Positions 22,271-34,026 are shown, counted from the first letter of the stretch. The stretch: 64,000 nt of DNA from Nelumbo lutea (GCA_022828595.1 JAKGHH010000001.1:74086401-74150400); one strand, 5' to 3'. Numbers and translations are program-made. Notes: a model not told the origin generated them from the letters alone.

Positions 22271-24247
22271 ATGTCTAGCTTTAGTCTCGATAGCCTTTTA
22301 GACGGGAGCGGTGAATCCGCTGGAGTCGAGGTGGGTACATCGGCTCAGGCCGTCGATCTTCGTCCTACCAAGGAGATTACTTGGGGTCAAGATGCACTCC
22401 ACCTCTCGAGGTGGACTCACCCCGGGGGGAGCGAGAGGCCTCTGGTGGCTTGGCATTCACCTCGCATCGAGGTCGGCAGCCAGATAACTTTGGCCCATCG
22501 ACAATGATGGCGACAAGCTCCTATCCCTAGTAGCCCGATACAGACTTCCCAACGACCTCGTGTACAGTATCCCCTTAGGTAATTTCCCTTGGGAGCACGG
22601 TCACGATGAGATCATGATCTTCAAGGAACAACTCGTAGCTGGTCTTCGTCTTCCACTTCACCCTTTGATAGTCGAAGTCATAAAGTTGTTCAACATCACC
22701 ATAGACCAGTTGCACCCGAACTCCATCCGTAACGTAGTAGGAACCGTCTCCCTTTTCCATGACTACAACCTTCCTCTCAACCTCGACATCTTTTCCTTTA
22801 TTCTTTCCATTAAAAAGAACTCGTCCTGTGTTCTGCCCGAGCACAGGCGAACTTATTACCTGTCACCTCGTCCCGGCTTCAAACTCTTGCATGAGCTCCT
22901 GAACAAGGTCCCAGCCTGGAAAAGGCGTTATTTTGTGGTCCGCAACACTAAGGGGTGGCCTTTCCCGACCCATTGGAGGGCAGCCATTTAGGACCTAGGT
23001 GTCCAGTTGGACCTGAAGACAAGGGAGGCACTCCGATCTTGGGCAGAGCTCGACATGAAGTTCGTAGACTTTGTAATCGAAGAGAAGCTTGTGCAGGCCA
23101 ATCTGAGTCTTGGTAGGTCATTCTTTATTGTATTTCCTTTGTTTTATTTTGGTATTGTTTCTGACAGTTCATTTTTGTTGCAGCTATCATGGACACCCCT
23201 GTGACTGAACTCTTCGGGAGTATGAAAAAGGGGAAGAAGAAGCAAGCTTCAAAAAGAGTTCGCGTTGAGTCCCCGCCGGCTGCCGTCCTAGAGCCCGAGC
23301 AACCATCAACCACTGAGCAACCTCCTATGGTAGACCTGGTCGAGGAGGAATCAGGCAAGCTCTCCTCGCCCTACATGCCCGAGGAGGCTCTGTCTTCGGA
23401 ATCTGCCTCGGCAGCTACCGCTTCTTCAGGTAGCGACGATGCAGCTCAGAGCATTCTGACTCTGAAATTCGGCCACTTGAAGAGCAAAGGTGCAGTGTAT
23501 GCCAAGGAGGTTGCTAGCCGGGCTGAACTACCGGTTGCTCAGCTTAGAGCCCAAGCGGCTACTCACTGCATGGTGGTAAGTTTCCGGGTTTGTCTTCTTC
23601 GATATGTCTTGTGCTTTGCTTTTTGTATGCTGACACTTATTTTCTCTTGGCAGGTGAATTCCGCCATCCAGGCCTTGGCTTATCAGTCCAAGGTGAACTT
23701 GAAGCGGGCCCTCGCAACTGAGGAATCTTCCCGCAAGGCCTACACCGAGCTGAACTTAGCCCGCAATGATAATAACCAACTGAAGAAGGACACATGGGCT
23801 AAGAAAGAGCTGATCATGTTGCTAATGTCCGAGAAGAAGGAGCTCGAAGAGCGTGAGGCGGCCTTGAAAAAGGAGCTCGCGGAGCGGGAGGCAGCGCTAA
23901 AGAGGGAGGTGGAGAACCTCGTGGCTCATGTGAGGGAGTGGACTAAGATACTTCTTCAAGCAGTGGAGGAGGCCAAGGTTAAGGCCGTCGAGGAGTACAA
24001 GACTTCGGTGGAGTACTAAAGGGAGATGGTCGAGGTGGGGATAGTGAGCTACTGCAAAGGTTTTAAACTTAGTAGGTGGATGACCTGACGTGAGTTCCCC
24101 CAACTCGACCTCAATGTCATTACTACCTTAAGGATCACAAAGGAAAAGGCCGCCGAAGCTGCTGAAGATTCAGACTCCGAAGCAAAAAGCGACAGTGACC
24201 TATTCGATGACGATGAGGAGACCAGTGCTGGCGAGAGCTGCATGTAG
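22271..24247 (+). pseudogene. TatB antisense gene: three exons, gypsy-type transposon domain
   Basis: ATG 22271 opens MSSFSLDSLLDGSGESAGVE. After a frameshift near 22500 the conserved domain reads YSIPLGNFPWEHGHDE, PLIVEVIKLFNITIDQLHPN, VLPEHRRTYYLSPRPGF and NTKGWPFPTHWRAAI; a TAG follows where TGG is likely. Exon 1 ends at 23112 and a 71-bp intron (23113-23183, gtaggt...tgcag) follows. Exon 2 encodes a Lys-rich, then Pro/Ser/Glu-rich region. A 78-bp intron (23576-23653, gtaagt...ggcag) follows. Exon 3 is a Glu/Lys heptad-rich coiled coil (LEEREAALKKELAEREAALK) and an acidic tail ending at TAG 24247. Internal stops at 24017 and about 24086 argue against a full product. It resembles Transposase_28-like plant proteins by recall; function unknown. 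Confidence 0.75.
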
Positions 24248-24812
24248 GAAGCCCCGAAGTGATTAGAAGCATCTTCTTGATCCTTTATGATGTATACTCC
24301 GAGCCTCCGAGCTTGGTTCCTAGTGAAAGTTTCTCTTTTTTCTTCTTTCTTGTACTCAACTTTACATTAATGAAATACAATTATTTTGGCTATCTCTGTG
24401 CAATAAACTTTCTAAGTGTAAACGACTCTCGAATTGGCGAACTAAACCAAATAGGAGAATTTTTTCCAAGTGTTGATTACCCTGAACTGTCGAGCTAATG
24501 AGCTGGACTACGAGTAGGGATAACCGGAGTAGATCTTTTTCCAATATTGGTTACCCCGAACTGTTGAGCTAACGAACTGGACTCCGAGTAAGGGTAACTT
24601 CACATTATTGTACGCCAAGGTGGGCGGACATTGTAGGGTATATACTCGACCTGTCTGCACACGGGCTATTCGCTTAAGTGCCAGTTATCCTTCAGTGCCG
24701 AGCCATCGGGACTGACTTCCAATGGGATTAACCTGTCGTTATATGCCAAGGTGGGCTAGACATAGTAGGGTTTGTACCCGAACTGTGTATGCCTTAGGCA
24801 TGAAAACTGATT

Positions 24813-24908
24813 TGCCTATGTCGAAGAGGCGACTAGGACTTGTCTGCCTATGCCGAAGAGGTGACTAGGACTTGTCTTCCCATGCCGAAGAGGCGATTGG
24901 GACTTATC
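24813..24908. repeat. Three-copy 32-bp tandem repeat in TatB
   Basis: Units start at 24813, 24845 and 24877, each with the core atgccgaagaggcgac followed by taggacttgtc. It sits in the untranslated spacer. Confidence 0.85.
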
Positions 24909-24975
24909 GTAGTGCCAAGGTCTTATTTTAGCTCGGCATCATGGCCCTTGGGCTTCTGGGAGTGACTCGCAATCC

Positions 24976-25245
24976 TCTCTCCAATTCGGTGATCACAAGT
25001 AATATCTTCTTAGGTTGATGATGTTCCACACTCGAGGTACTTGCTTCCCTTCCAGAGTCTCGAGCTCATACGTACCTTCCTTGAATACCCGTCTTACTCA
25101 GTAGCAGTCATCTCTCCAATTCGGTGATCACAAATAATATCTTCTTAGGTTGCTGATGTTCCACACTCGAGGTACTTGCTTCCCTTCCAGAGTCTCGAGC
25201 TCATACGTACCTTCCCCGAATACCCATCTTACACGGTATGGACCT
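24976..25245. repeat. 135-bp tandem duplication in TatB
   Basis: tctctccaattcggtgatca occurs at 24976 and 25111, and the following sequence matches almost base for base to about 25245. TatC has a single related copy at about 38125-38210, so the duplication arose in the TatB branch. Confidence 0.85.
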
Positions 25246-25259
25246 ACTCAATTCGGTCC

Positions 25260-26390
25260 GAGCTTATCGACACCAGGCTCAGGTACCATAACCTTCCGAA
25301 GAACCAGGTCGTCAACGCGGAATTGTCACTTTTTGACTTGGGCATTATAATACCGAGCTAGTTTGTGTTGGTAAGTTGCAGTCTGGATGTATGCCAGGTC
25401 TCGTACTTCTTTCACCAGGTCCAAATTAGTACGGAGCTCGTCATCATTCGTTTCTTTGTCGTAAGCCTCCAAGTGTAGTGTAGGCACCTCGATCTCTGCT
25501 GGGATCACCGCTTCTATGCCATAAGTGAGATTAAAAGGAGTCTCACCTGTGGCGGTCTTCATGGTAGTCTGGTAGGCCAGTTCGTCTACCCATAATCCTT
25601 TGGCTTGAGCTAAGCGAGCTTTTAGTCCGTGAAGTATAACTCTGTTGGTGACTTCCGCTTGCCCGTTCCCTGGGGGTGTGGTATCGAGGTGAAATTTTTC
25701 TGAATTCCCATTTTGGCACACCAATTCTGAAAGTTGATATCCTCGAATTGCTTCCCATTATCAGAGATGAGTACCCGAGGTAGCTCGAAGCGACACACTA
25801 TGCTCTTCCAAAAGAAATTTTGTATGTTGTGGGTTGTGATTGTTGCTAGAGGTTCAACTTCCACCCACTTTGTAAAATAGTTTACTTCTACGACTAGAAA
25901 CTTCCTCTGTCTTGTCACTAGTGGGAATGGGCCAAGTATGTCAATTCCCCACTGTGCGAAAGGCCACGGGCTAGTGAGGTATTTCAGATTGGCAGCAGGT
26001 CAGTGGTGGATGTTAGCGTGCCTCTGACACATCGCACTTCTTGACTAGCTCGAGTGCATCTGCCTTCGTCGTGGGCCAGTAGTAGCCCTACCGTAACGTC
26101 TTCATGGGTGTCGCAAAGCACATACTCAGCCTCTGAGGGTCGCAAGCAATGCAAGTAGGGAGCGTGAAGGACCTTCTGTACATCCATCTATAATGACGTA
26201 CTTAGCCGACTGACGCTCTACCCTTCGGGCTGCATTGCGTTCTGTAGGGAGGGTCCCGTAAAGCAGGTAACTCACGAGTGGGTCGATCCAGCTCAGTTCT
26301 GCTTGTACTACAAGAGTGACCTCTCTTACCCCCACGAGAATGCTATGCTGAGGTAAGTCCTCTATGCACACGGTCCACATGGTGTTGCAT
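25260..26390 (-). pseudogene. TatB integrase (pseudogene)
   Basis: Reading right to left: zinc-binding remnant with CQRHANIHH (about 26030), SPWPFAQWGIDILGPFP (about 25950), VEVNYFTKWVEVEPLATI (about 25880), VLISDNGKQFEDI (about 25770), GQAEVTNRVILHGLKARL (about 25650) and a C-terminal LARYYNAQVKK (about 25340). The first catalytic Asp of the DDE triad is Asn here (VNYFTKW; VDYFTKW in TatC). The second Asp (SDNGK) and the Glu (AEVTNR) remain. There is a frameshift near 25680 and a small deletion of five residues after WVDEL. It would normally insert element DNA into the host genome. Confidence 0.82.
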
Positions 26391-28166
26391 CTTGTGCTGG
26401 CTAATCGGGACAAGGCATCGGCCTCAGTGATCTCGGACCTCGGAATCTATCTGATGAAGTAAGAAATGAAGCCGAGCAGGATCTTCTAAACTTTGGCCAA
26501 GTAAGCAGCCATGGTGGGGTTGCGGGTTTCATACTCGCCGCTGACTTGGTTAACTATGAGCTGAGAGTCACTGCATATGATGATGAGCTTTGCCTTCATT
26601 TCTCTTGCTTGGGTGAGCCCGGCAACCAACACTTCGTACTCTGCTACGTTGTTCGATGTCGCAAAACCAAACCAGAGTGCGTATTCCTATTTCACCTCAC
26701 TTAGGCTGTACAAAATTATTCCTGCACCGCTTCCTTGTTGGTTGGATGCTCCTCGTCCAAGGTTGGACCTACTCTGATCGGGACTGGTGCCGCACTGGTT
26801 GATGATTCCATTGTTTATTCAAGCTCGACCAGTGCGGGAGTTGTGGTACTGAATGTACATGCTGCCACAAAGTCAGCCAAGGCTTGGGCTTCGGTGGTCG
26901 TTGAAGGTTCATACCGGATGTCGTACTCACTTAGTTCGATAGCCCACTTCGTCAATCTATCGGACACCTTGGGCTTGAGCAGGATCTGTCTCAAAGGCTT
27001 GTTGGTGAGGAGAACGATGGTGTGGGCTTGGAAGTATGGACGAAGCTTGTGAGCTGCTATGATTAGCGCGTATGCTAGTTTCTCGATCTCCGGGTACCTG
27101 GTTTCTACGTCCTGCAAAACTTTGCTAATGTAGTAGATGGGTCGTTGGACCTGATCTACCTCTTTGATTAGTACCAAGCTGACCACCTCGTCACTCATGG
27201 AGAGGTACAACTTTAATACATCCCCTTCCTCGAGTCAGGTCAGAACCGGGGCGCTAGCTAAGTATCTTTTTAGCTCGTCAAATGCGAGCTGACACTCTGC
27301 AGTCCACTCGAAATCTTTACTCTTTTTTATGGCTTTAAAAAAGGATAGGCAGCGATTTGCCGACTTAGACATAAAATGGCTCAGGGCGGCTATTCGGCCA
27401 TTTAGTCTCTGAACCTCTTTTAATTTGCGGGGTGGTATCATATCTAAGATGGCCTTTATTTTTTCCGGGTTGGCTTTGATGCCACATCGGTTGACTATAT
27501 AGCCCAAAAATTTACCCGAGGTGACCCCGAAGACACACTTGTTGCGATTTAATTTCATGTTATATTTTCATAAAATTTGGAAAACACTGTGCAAATCACC
27601 TAACAAAGAATTTGAATACTGGGTCTTCACGACCATGCCATCAACATAGCATTCGACTTTATTGCCGATTAACAGTTCAAAAATTTTGTTTACAAGTCTT
27701 TGAAAGGTTGTCTTGTCATTTTTTAGTCCAAAGGGCATGACCTTGTAGCAATACAACCCGAGCTCGGTTATAAAGGCAGTCTTTTCTTCATTGGTGGGGT
27801 CCATCCTAATCTGGTTGTAATCGGAATAGGTGTCGAGAAAGCTCAAAAACTCATGCCTTGAGGTCGCGTCCACTAGGCGGTCGATCTTGGGTAGAGGGAA
27901 GTAGTCTTTCGGGCAAGCTCTATTCAGTCGGTGTAATCGATGCACATGCACCACTTGTCGTTGGCCCTTTTTACCAGAACTAGGTTAGCTACCCAGCTCG
28001 GGTAATGGATTTCCCTGATGAAGTCTGCCGCTAAGAGCTTCTCGACCTCTTCATTGACTATCCTCCAACTTTTTGGGGCGAGGTTGCACTTTTTTTGTCT
28101 AACTGGCCTGACTAAGGGATCGGTATTTAACTTATGAGTTAGAATCTTGGAGTCTATTATGGGCAT
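26391..28166 (-). pseudogene. TatB reverse transcriptase and RNase H (pseudogene)
   Basis: RT blocks in order: LLAADFIREIHYPSW and NLVLVKRANDKW (about 28010), frameshift near 27930, RACPKDYFPLPKIDRLVD, YNQIRMDP, YCYKVMPFGLKN, then the catalytic box as YVDGMVVKT (about 27640) where TatC has YVDD, so one metal-binding Asp is lost. Connection: GKFLGYIVNRCGIKANPEK, SKSANRCLSFFKAIKKSKDF, KPIYYISKVL-type QRPIYYISKVLQDVE. RNase H is frame-shifted, with NNVAEYEVL and ITEADALSRL visible (about 26640-26420). It would copy element RNA to DNA and remove the RNA strand. Several stops remain. Confidence 0.85.
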
Positions 28167-28220
28167 CTCTGTCGCGGACCAAGCAAATATATCATAATTT
28201 TGTAATAAGAATCTTAACTC

Positions 28221-29010
28221 CTAAGTGCGAAGTGGCTCCTCGATCGAAGCGCCGATCTGGAGAGTCTTGGCTAGGTCATTGGCGGAGATCGGGATGTGAA
28301 CCGTTTCCTCTGTTGTTGTATCTCGCTCATCGGCATACTCCGTTGGTCGCTCAAGCTCGATGTTAGCCGCTAGCTTTGCTTTCCCCTTGAGGGAGGCTAT
28401 GTAGCACTTGCGCAATTCGAGCTGGTCACCTTACACAACTCCTACCCCATAGTTCGTTGGGAACTTCTTTGCTAGATAGTAGGTGGATACTACCGCACGT
28501 AGGGCATGCGTAATGGGTCGACTTACTATGGCATTGTAAGGTGAGGGACTTGTGACCACCAGAAATGTGTGCTCAAACCTTACGATATTCGGCCATGTGC
28601 CGACCTCTACGGGTATTGAAACTCTCTCGAGAGGTCTGACCTCCTCACCGCTGAAGCCTACCAGGGGAGTATCTGTCAGCTTTAGGTTGCTTTTCTGGAG
28701 TTGTAGCTTGTCGAAGGAGTACTTGAACAATATGTCTGCCGAGCTACCCGAGTTCATTAGAATGCGCTTGACTACGAAGTCGTTGAGCCTCAGTTTTATC
28801 ACCAAAGCGTCATCATGAGGATATTGGATTCCACGCATCATCCTCTTTGAAGTAAATTGGTTCTTCAAGTCGATGTCGCTTTGGCGGGTTCTGCTCCTCA
28901 TTTTCTAGTTCATAGACTGAGGTTCGTCTGGTTGCTGAAGTACACCCTGCAATGATGGACTTGCCAATAATCATATTGATTACTTCATGGATCGACCTCT
29001 CCTCAGGCAA
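28221..29010 (-). pseudogene. TatB protease region (pseudogene)
   Basis: The linker EERSIHEVINMIIG...NPPKRHRLEEPIYF is followed, after a frameshift near 28860, by IQYPHDDALVIKLRLNDF and RILMNSGSSADILF. The retropepsin catalytic triplet D-S-G is N-S-G. The C-terminal half has SPYNAIVSRPITHALRAVVS and YYLAKKFPT. A 156-codon open frame covers 28431-28901, and the sequence continues to the RT start at about 28166 with one stop. Loss of the catalytic Asp predicts no proteolysis. Confidence 0.82.
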
Positions 29011-30914
29011 CTGCTGTGGCGGTTGCTCGTTCTTCCTGTTGCTGGAATTGGGGGCATTCCTTCTCTAGTCCCCTTGTCGGTCTGCTTGCCAATCTACCTG
29101 ACTACTTTCTTCTCGCTGTACAAAATTTTTCAAGTACCCGGGCGGATGAGCTCATCTATCTCGTCGCGGTGGTTTCTACAATTCTTCGTACTATGCCCGT
29201 GGTCTCTGTGGAAGTGACAGTAGATGTTCCTGTTTCTTGTTGCAGGATCCCCCCTCAACCTAGGAGGCCACTTGAAAAAGGAGGAGTCTTTGATGACCAT
29301 TAGGATTTCTCCTCGCTTAGCGTTGAGAGGTGTATAGTTCATCATTTCAACAGGTGGGGTCCTGGAGCGCCGACTTGACTTGCGAGATCGCGAAGGAGAT
29401 CGGCTCCCAGACTTGTTTCCTCCCCTGCTCGGGACATACTCTTTCTTCTTTTATGCCCATCATTACCTGCCTTGTCACTGTTTGTTTTTCTTTTTTCTGT
29501 CGGGTTGTCAGTCTTCTGGTTCATCTCCTCTTCGATTCCGATGAACTAGTCGGCTAGCTTGAGAAATTCTATGATGTCTTTTGGTTTATTGGCCACCACA
29601 TGCCATTTGAACTCTCTGTGAGTTATTCCCTTCTTTGCTGTAGGGAGTCTTACCGCTGGGTCTAAGTCGGGGATCTACAGGCAGGTGTCATTGAAGTGTT
29701 TGATGTAGCTTCTAATCGACTCCTATTCTCTCTAAACCACGTTGCGGAGGCTCTCCTACGACCTCTGGCACTTCTTGCTGGTGATAAAATGCGAGGTAAA
29801 CAACTCTATGAACTGCGCCCAGCTCTTGATCGATTCTGGTGCAAGGTTCCAGTACCATGTCCAAACTACCTCCTTGAAAATGGTTGAGAAAGCCACACAC
29901 ATGCAAGACTCGTTGGCCCTAACTAGTTGCATCTAGGACTGGAAGGATTCCACATGATCATTAGGATCAAAAGACCCATCGTATTTGTCCAAGGGAGGCA
30001 TCTTGAAATCTTTGGGCATCAGGATCGCCAAGAGCTCGGGAGACAAGGGGGACGACTCGGAAAGTAGGGAGGAGTGGCCTTTGCAGCTACGGAGCTCGCC
30101 TCCTCCCTATCTTTAGCCTGTTCTTGTTGTTGGTTCGGTCTCACTGGATGACTGCTCTAAGCTGAAGTACGGTGTGCCTTGCGACGCCTCTGTTGCTGCT
30201 TCTTTATTGGCTCAGCATTGGTGCTACTGATCTCGATATGCTTCGGTACTATTCTGCCATGAGGTAACTCCTAGTTCCTCATGGGATTCTAGGGCTGGCT
30301 GTCATGGACGGAGAGGCCTTGCCTTGAGTTCGCACCCAGAACCCCGAACCGATTACCTGCGAGCGACCCACCTTCTTGCTGCGAACGCCTAGGAAGATTA
30401 GCCCTGTTAGGCTAAGTATCCTCAGATCTTTTTATTGAGGTTCCCTTGTGAAGTAGGTGGAGTGACTTGACCGTCTCCCCTCCCGTGGGGTGAGACTTGA
30501 CTCTTGGAAGGAACTGGGACTTGGGAGGTCTCTTTGCCTCGGTGGGGAGATCGAATGTTCTGGTTCACGCGAGGTGGTCTGTTATGATTCTGCTGGGCCC
30601 TTGGGTGCCGAGGGGGAACCGGCTGCTGGCTCTGCGGTAGTGGGGGGAACTGCTGGTAGAACATGTACTGCTAGTACTATTGGAATTGCTGAACCTGTTG
30701 CATTTGGATCTGGATGGTCTGCACACACTGCACTAGGTTGTCAAATTGTGACTGCCCAACTCCGGGGGGAACCATAGATGGTTCAGAAAAGGTTGTGCCT
30801 ACCACTGGGGGAAGTGGGGCGTTCACCTGTGTGGTGTTTGGTGGCATGGCCAGTGTTGGAACCCCAGCCGTAGTAAGTGGGATGGTGAACTGGCCAATGT
30901 AGACTGAAGGAAGT
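29011..30914 (-). pseudogene. TatB gag (5'-truncated pseudogene)
   Basis: The start codon region is deleted together with the primer site. What remains begins near IPLTTAGVPTLAMP (about 30880), then a Gln/Pro-rich region with IQMQQVQQFQ and QQFPPLPQSQQPVPP (about 30660). The Retrotrans_gag domain is at about 29980-29560 (LDKYDGSFDPNDHVESF, VWTWYWNLAP, LFTSHFITSKK, KGITHREFKWHVVANKPKDI). A basic region and a degenerate zinc knuckle (RNIYCHFHRDHGHSTKNC, about 29200) follow. Frameshifts and stops are frequent. Confidence 0.82.
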
Positions 30915-31556
30915 TAAGGTTGCTACTCGGCGAGGTCACTCCGATTCTTAAGTCAGTAAACTAATGCGAGCTAAAAAGCTTCGAGAGCCTAGAGAGGTAG
31001 AGAGCTATAGAGTAGAAAAATCACGCATAACTTGTGTCATTGGGGTCGGTGCCTTTATATAGTTGAGCCCTCGCGGGTTTTGCGGACTGGTTCCGGGATC
31101 TTCGCCCTGATGGGATCCGTTTTCGCTTTAATTGGGGGGGTAACATTATCAATTAATAAAGATTATCAATTCTACCCGAACCGGGCAGGGAGAAGATAAG
31201 GCCTGCCATTACACGATGTGATCCCGTGAGGTTCGGAGTTTGTTGGAGGGACTTCTGGGATCATTACGTGATGGTCTAGATCGGTAGCCCCGAGCTGATA
31301 TTTCTGTCTTTAGTTCTAAACTAGATTGCGTGCCGAGGTGCCTCGATGCCGAGGTTACTATACACCGGGGTGATCTTGCACCGAGTTGACCCTGTGTCGA
31401 GGTGAGCCTTTGCCGAGGTGGCCCATTTTCTGAGGTGATTGAATACTCGAGCTCAATTGTTGCGAAATAATCTTGTCAGGCTGAGCTGTTATCTCTTGGT
31501 CAAATCGTGTCCACGTGTCCCCTTTTCGTTAGGTCGAGCCAAATCACCCTTCATCA
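30915..31556 (-). repeat. TatB 5' LTR (truncated)
   Basis: It aligns with the left LTR from about position 115 onward (cgaggtc...ccgattcttaagtcagtaaac) and ends TTCATCA before GACTA. The part that would adjoin the primer site is missing, so normal reverse transcription from this copy is impossible. Confidence 0.88.
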
Positions 31557-31561
31557 GACTA

Positions 31562-32036
31562 CATTAGGCTAAGGTGAGAGTCCATACCCATTGAAAATTT
31601 AACAAATTCTCAACCCAACTGGCACAAGTTGCTTACCCTAATGTAATATTACACAAGTTAATGATCTCATGTTTTACATACGTTTGATGTATGATGGATC
31701 AATCCAAACAAGCCCATAAGACTAGCAGGTATATTGTACAATATTATTAAATAACTGACCAGTGACTTTTCCATTTATAATTGGTGCATGATGAATCAAA
31801 CCAAACAAGCCCGACAAATAATGGGATCGGTTCTAGTTGTTATGCGTGGATGGGTCTGCTTATTTTCGTATCAATTTTAAATTACGTATACACTAAGGCT
31901 TATTCTGTAGTTGCGTGTTGGCAATGTTCAGGGGTGCATCCTGCCAGCTCTCTTTTACTCCACTCCTCTTATGACTTCAAATTTTATCCGATTTAGTCTA
32001 AATTTAGCATTTTTTTATTTTAAGGATTTATCTGTA
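31562..32036. other. Spacer, no gene seen
   Basis: There is a near repeat of tgatg(a/g)atcaa(t/a)ccaaacaagccc at about 31691 and 31790. A 71-codon ORF here shows no domain. Confidence 0.5.
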
Positions 32037-32351
32037 AGGGTGTTCACGGTTCGTTTAACTAATCATTGTTTTTTTTTAACCAAACCGATGGTACTAATTT
32101 ATGGAAAATTGAATCAAAGTCAATTGGTTAACCGGTTGATTGCTTCAATTAACCACCATTTCGGTTCATTGTTTTTTTGAATTTTTGATTTTTGAAATAT
32201 TATATATAATAAATATAAAATATTATAAATAATAAGTAATATAATACATATATATTCATTTGTAATATATATATATATATATGTATGCATGTATATTGGT
32301 TGGTTCAATTAACTAGAATTTTCGGTTCAGTTTGGTTTTTCTAGTTCACTC
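32037..32351. mobile_element. Small hAT-like non-autonomous element
   Basis: It starts taagggtgttcacggttcg and ends tagttcactccta; the ends are imperfect inverses around a core with (TA) runs at about 32262. A relative with agggtgttcaca, the same aaccaaaccga-like arms and a (TA) core lies at 56970-57310. No clean 8-bp duplication was found, so limits are approximate. Confidence 0.5.
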
Positions 32352-32639
32352 CTACCTTTTTCTAGTTAAAATTATCCCTATAAACACTAAATTTTTAACT
32401 GGAAGAAATAAGAAATCCCAAATGCAGTCTTTGTCAGGAGAATCTTTTATAGGCCCGATTACATCGAACTCAGGATTTAGAAGTTATTTAAAATCAGGGT
32501 TAGGGATGGGAAGTATGATTCCCACAATGAGCCTGCTCCGTTGTCATAGGAGGAGACAATAGAGCTCACTCTTCCGTTTTATCTTTTGAATTTTGATTTT
32601 TCTTTTTTAATTTGCAAACTTTATGTTGTTAATTATGAT

Positions 32640-32958
32640 TATAATACCTAAGATTTAGTGTAAAATATAAAAAGCTCCCTTGAAGCCGAAGGTAGTAGAC
32701 CTTCCAAGTGGGGAAGGTACATGGGATCTAAGAGTGCTACAACAATTCTTTTGATGAGGCTACAATGAGTCACACCAAACAAATAAGACCTCAGACAGAT
32801 CTTGTAAGGGATCAAATGATTTGGAAAAGAACCAATTCTGGGGTTTTTGTTTGGAAACATTATGGGATGGTGTATTAACAAAGGACAAGTTTGCTAAATG
32901 GCTATCTTCACATGATCAAATTTGTTGTTTTTGTTTACAATAGCAAGAAACTTGTCAT
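32640..32958 (+). pseudogene. Second LINE remnant, part 1 (RT end to zf-RVT start)
   Basis: Translation in shifting frames gives EGTWDLRVLQQFF, then TDLVRDQMIWKRTNSGVF, a typical LINE segment before the zf-RVT domain. HDQICCFCLQ with the first C-x2-C follows and is broken at 32959 by a hAT-like insertion. The reading resumes at 34027 with LFFTCSYARDVW, completing the zf-RVT motif. Confidence 0.75.
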
Positions 32959-34026
32959 TAGGAGTGGCAATTGGGCAGGTTAGGTTGGGTTTGGTTTGGG
33001 TTGAGATTCAACCCAATCCATCTAACTCACAAACCCATTAAAGACCCAGTTATATAAAATTAAATGGGTTGGGTTCAACCCAAACTCGCTTTAACTCAAT
33101 CCAACCCGCCCAAACCCATTAATCTTATATTTATGGACTTAAAAAACAAGCTATCTTTCTCTTAACAAATAAGTTGGTCATAGCTTTGTGGTAATTGTAG
33201 TTACCATTTACACAAGTGATGAAAGTTCAAATCACATTACATGCATGTAATTTTTACACAAGTGGGGAAGCCATTTGACTATGTTCAGATTTTGGGTTTG
33301 ACCGAACCACTTAGGTTCAAACCGGTCAGGCCAACTTAAACCACTTAGGATCAAGGGTGGTTGAACCATTTAGATTTGGATAAGTACGGTCGGATTGGAC
33401 CAGACCAGTTCGTTCAATGGTGGATTGACTTGGACAGGACCATAACAGGTTTGGGACCAGAACAGCTGGCCCGAATCGGGTCAACGTAAGTGGATCTGGT
33501 CGGTCCAGATTCAGGCCGGGTTGTGTGGATATTGGTTGGGTGGGCGGTCCAGATCGGGCAAATCACGCGGAGGTTGAATCATCCCTCACGAAATTGTTTT
33601 GGATGCGCATATTGGTTGGACCGAACGACCCAGAACGGATAGAGCAAGCAGCAACGAACCATCCCATCCGAGGTCTATTTCGAATTCGCGTCGACCCAGA
33701 CCAATATATGCTGGATCGGGTCAAACCGTGTTGAACTGGTCCGGACTCGGGTCAATTTTATTTGGATTTATATTGGGTGAAGTGTATTGATTCAAGATAA
33801 AACTAAATTTAATCAATAATTAATAGAAAATTAATGCATTAATTATAAATTATTTAATTCAAATGAAGAAAATAAAAAAAAAAGGCTAAGGATTTAATAC
33901 TTATGTTTATAATGGTTAACCCAATGGTTATCCACAACCCATTTAAATGGGCGAGTTGGGCAATGAATTGATCACACAATCCACCAAGTAAATGGGCCAG
34001 TTGGGTGGGTTAAAAATTATCACCCC
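32959..34026. mobile_element. 1.07-kb non-autonomous hAT-like element inside the LINE
   Basis: The left end taggagtggcaat and the right end, read in reverse, taggggtgataat are inverted repeats. The flanks cttgtcat (32951-32958) and cctttcat (34027-34034) agree at six of eight bases. The insertion cleanly splits the LINE zinc-finger reading, which independently supports the borders. The arms are rich in gggttggg/cccaaccc (33000-33120) and in ggtccaga/gaccggt motifs (33280-33780). No transposase is encoded; the two short ORFs near 33525-33790 come from these repeats. Confidence 0.7.

Larger units (their letters stand above)
24248..25259. other. TatB spacer between antisense gene and integrase
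   Basis: This untranslated zone lies downstream of both convergent genes. It is built of degenerate duplications: two copies of a gaactgtcgagctaa...ggactacgagtagg unit (about 24440-24600) plus the two arrays listed separately. Antisense-gene and gag-pol transcripts would converge here. Confidence 0.6.
21051..31556 (-). mobile_element. TatB: Ty3/gypsy Tat-lineage LTR retrotransposon
   Basis: The element is bounded by the perfect 5-bp duplication GACTA (21046-21050 and 31557-31561). The left LTR is complete. The right LTR, which is the 5' LTR because gag-pol is on the - strand, is truncated. A deletion at about 30905-30915 has removed the gag start, primer site and roughly the last 115 bp of the 5' LTR; TatC still has them. 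From right to left it holds gag, protease, RT, RNase H and integrase, with an antisense gene on the + strand at 22271-24247. Active-site changes and stops make it dead for autonomous transposition. Confidence 0.93.
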
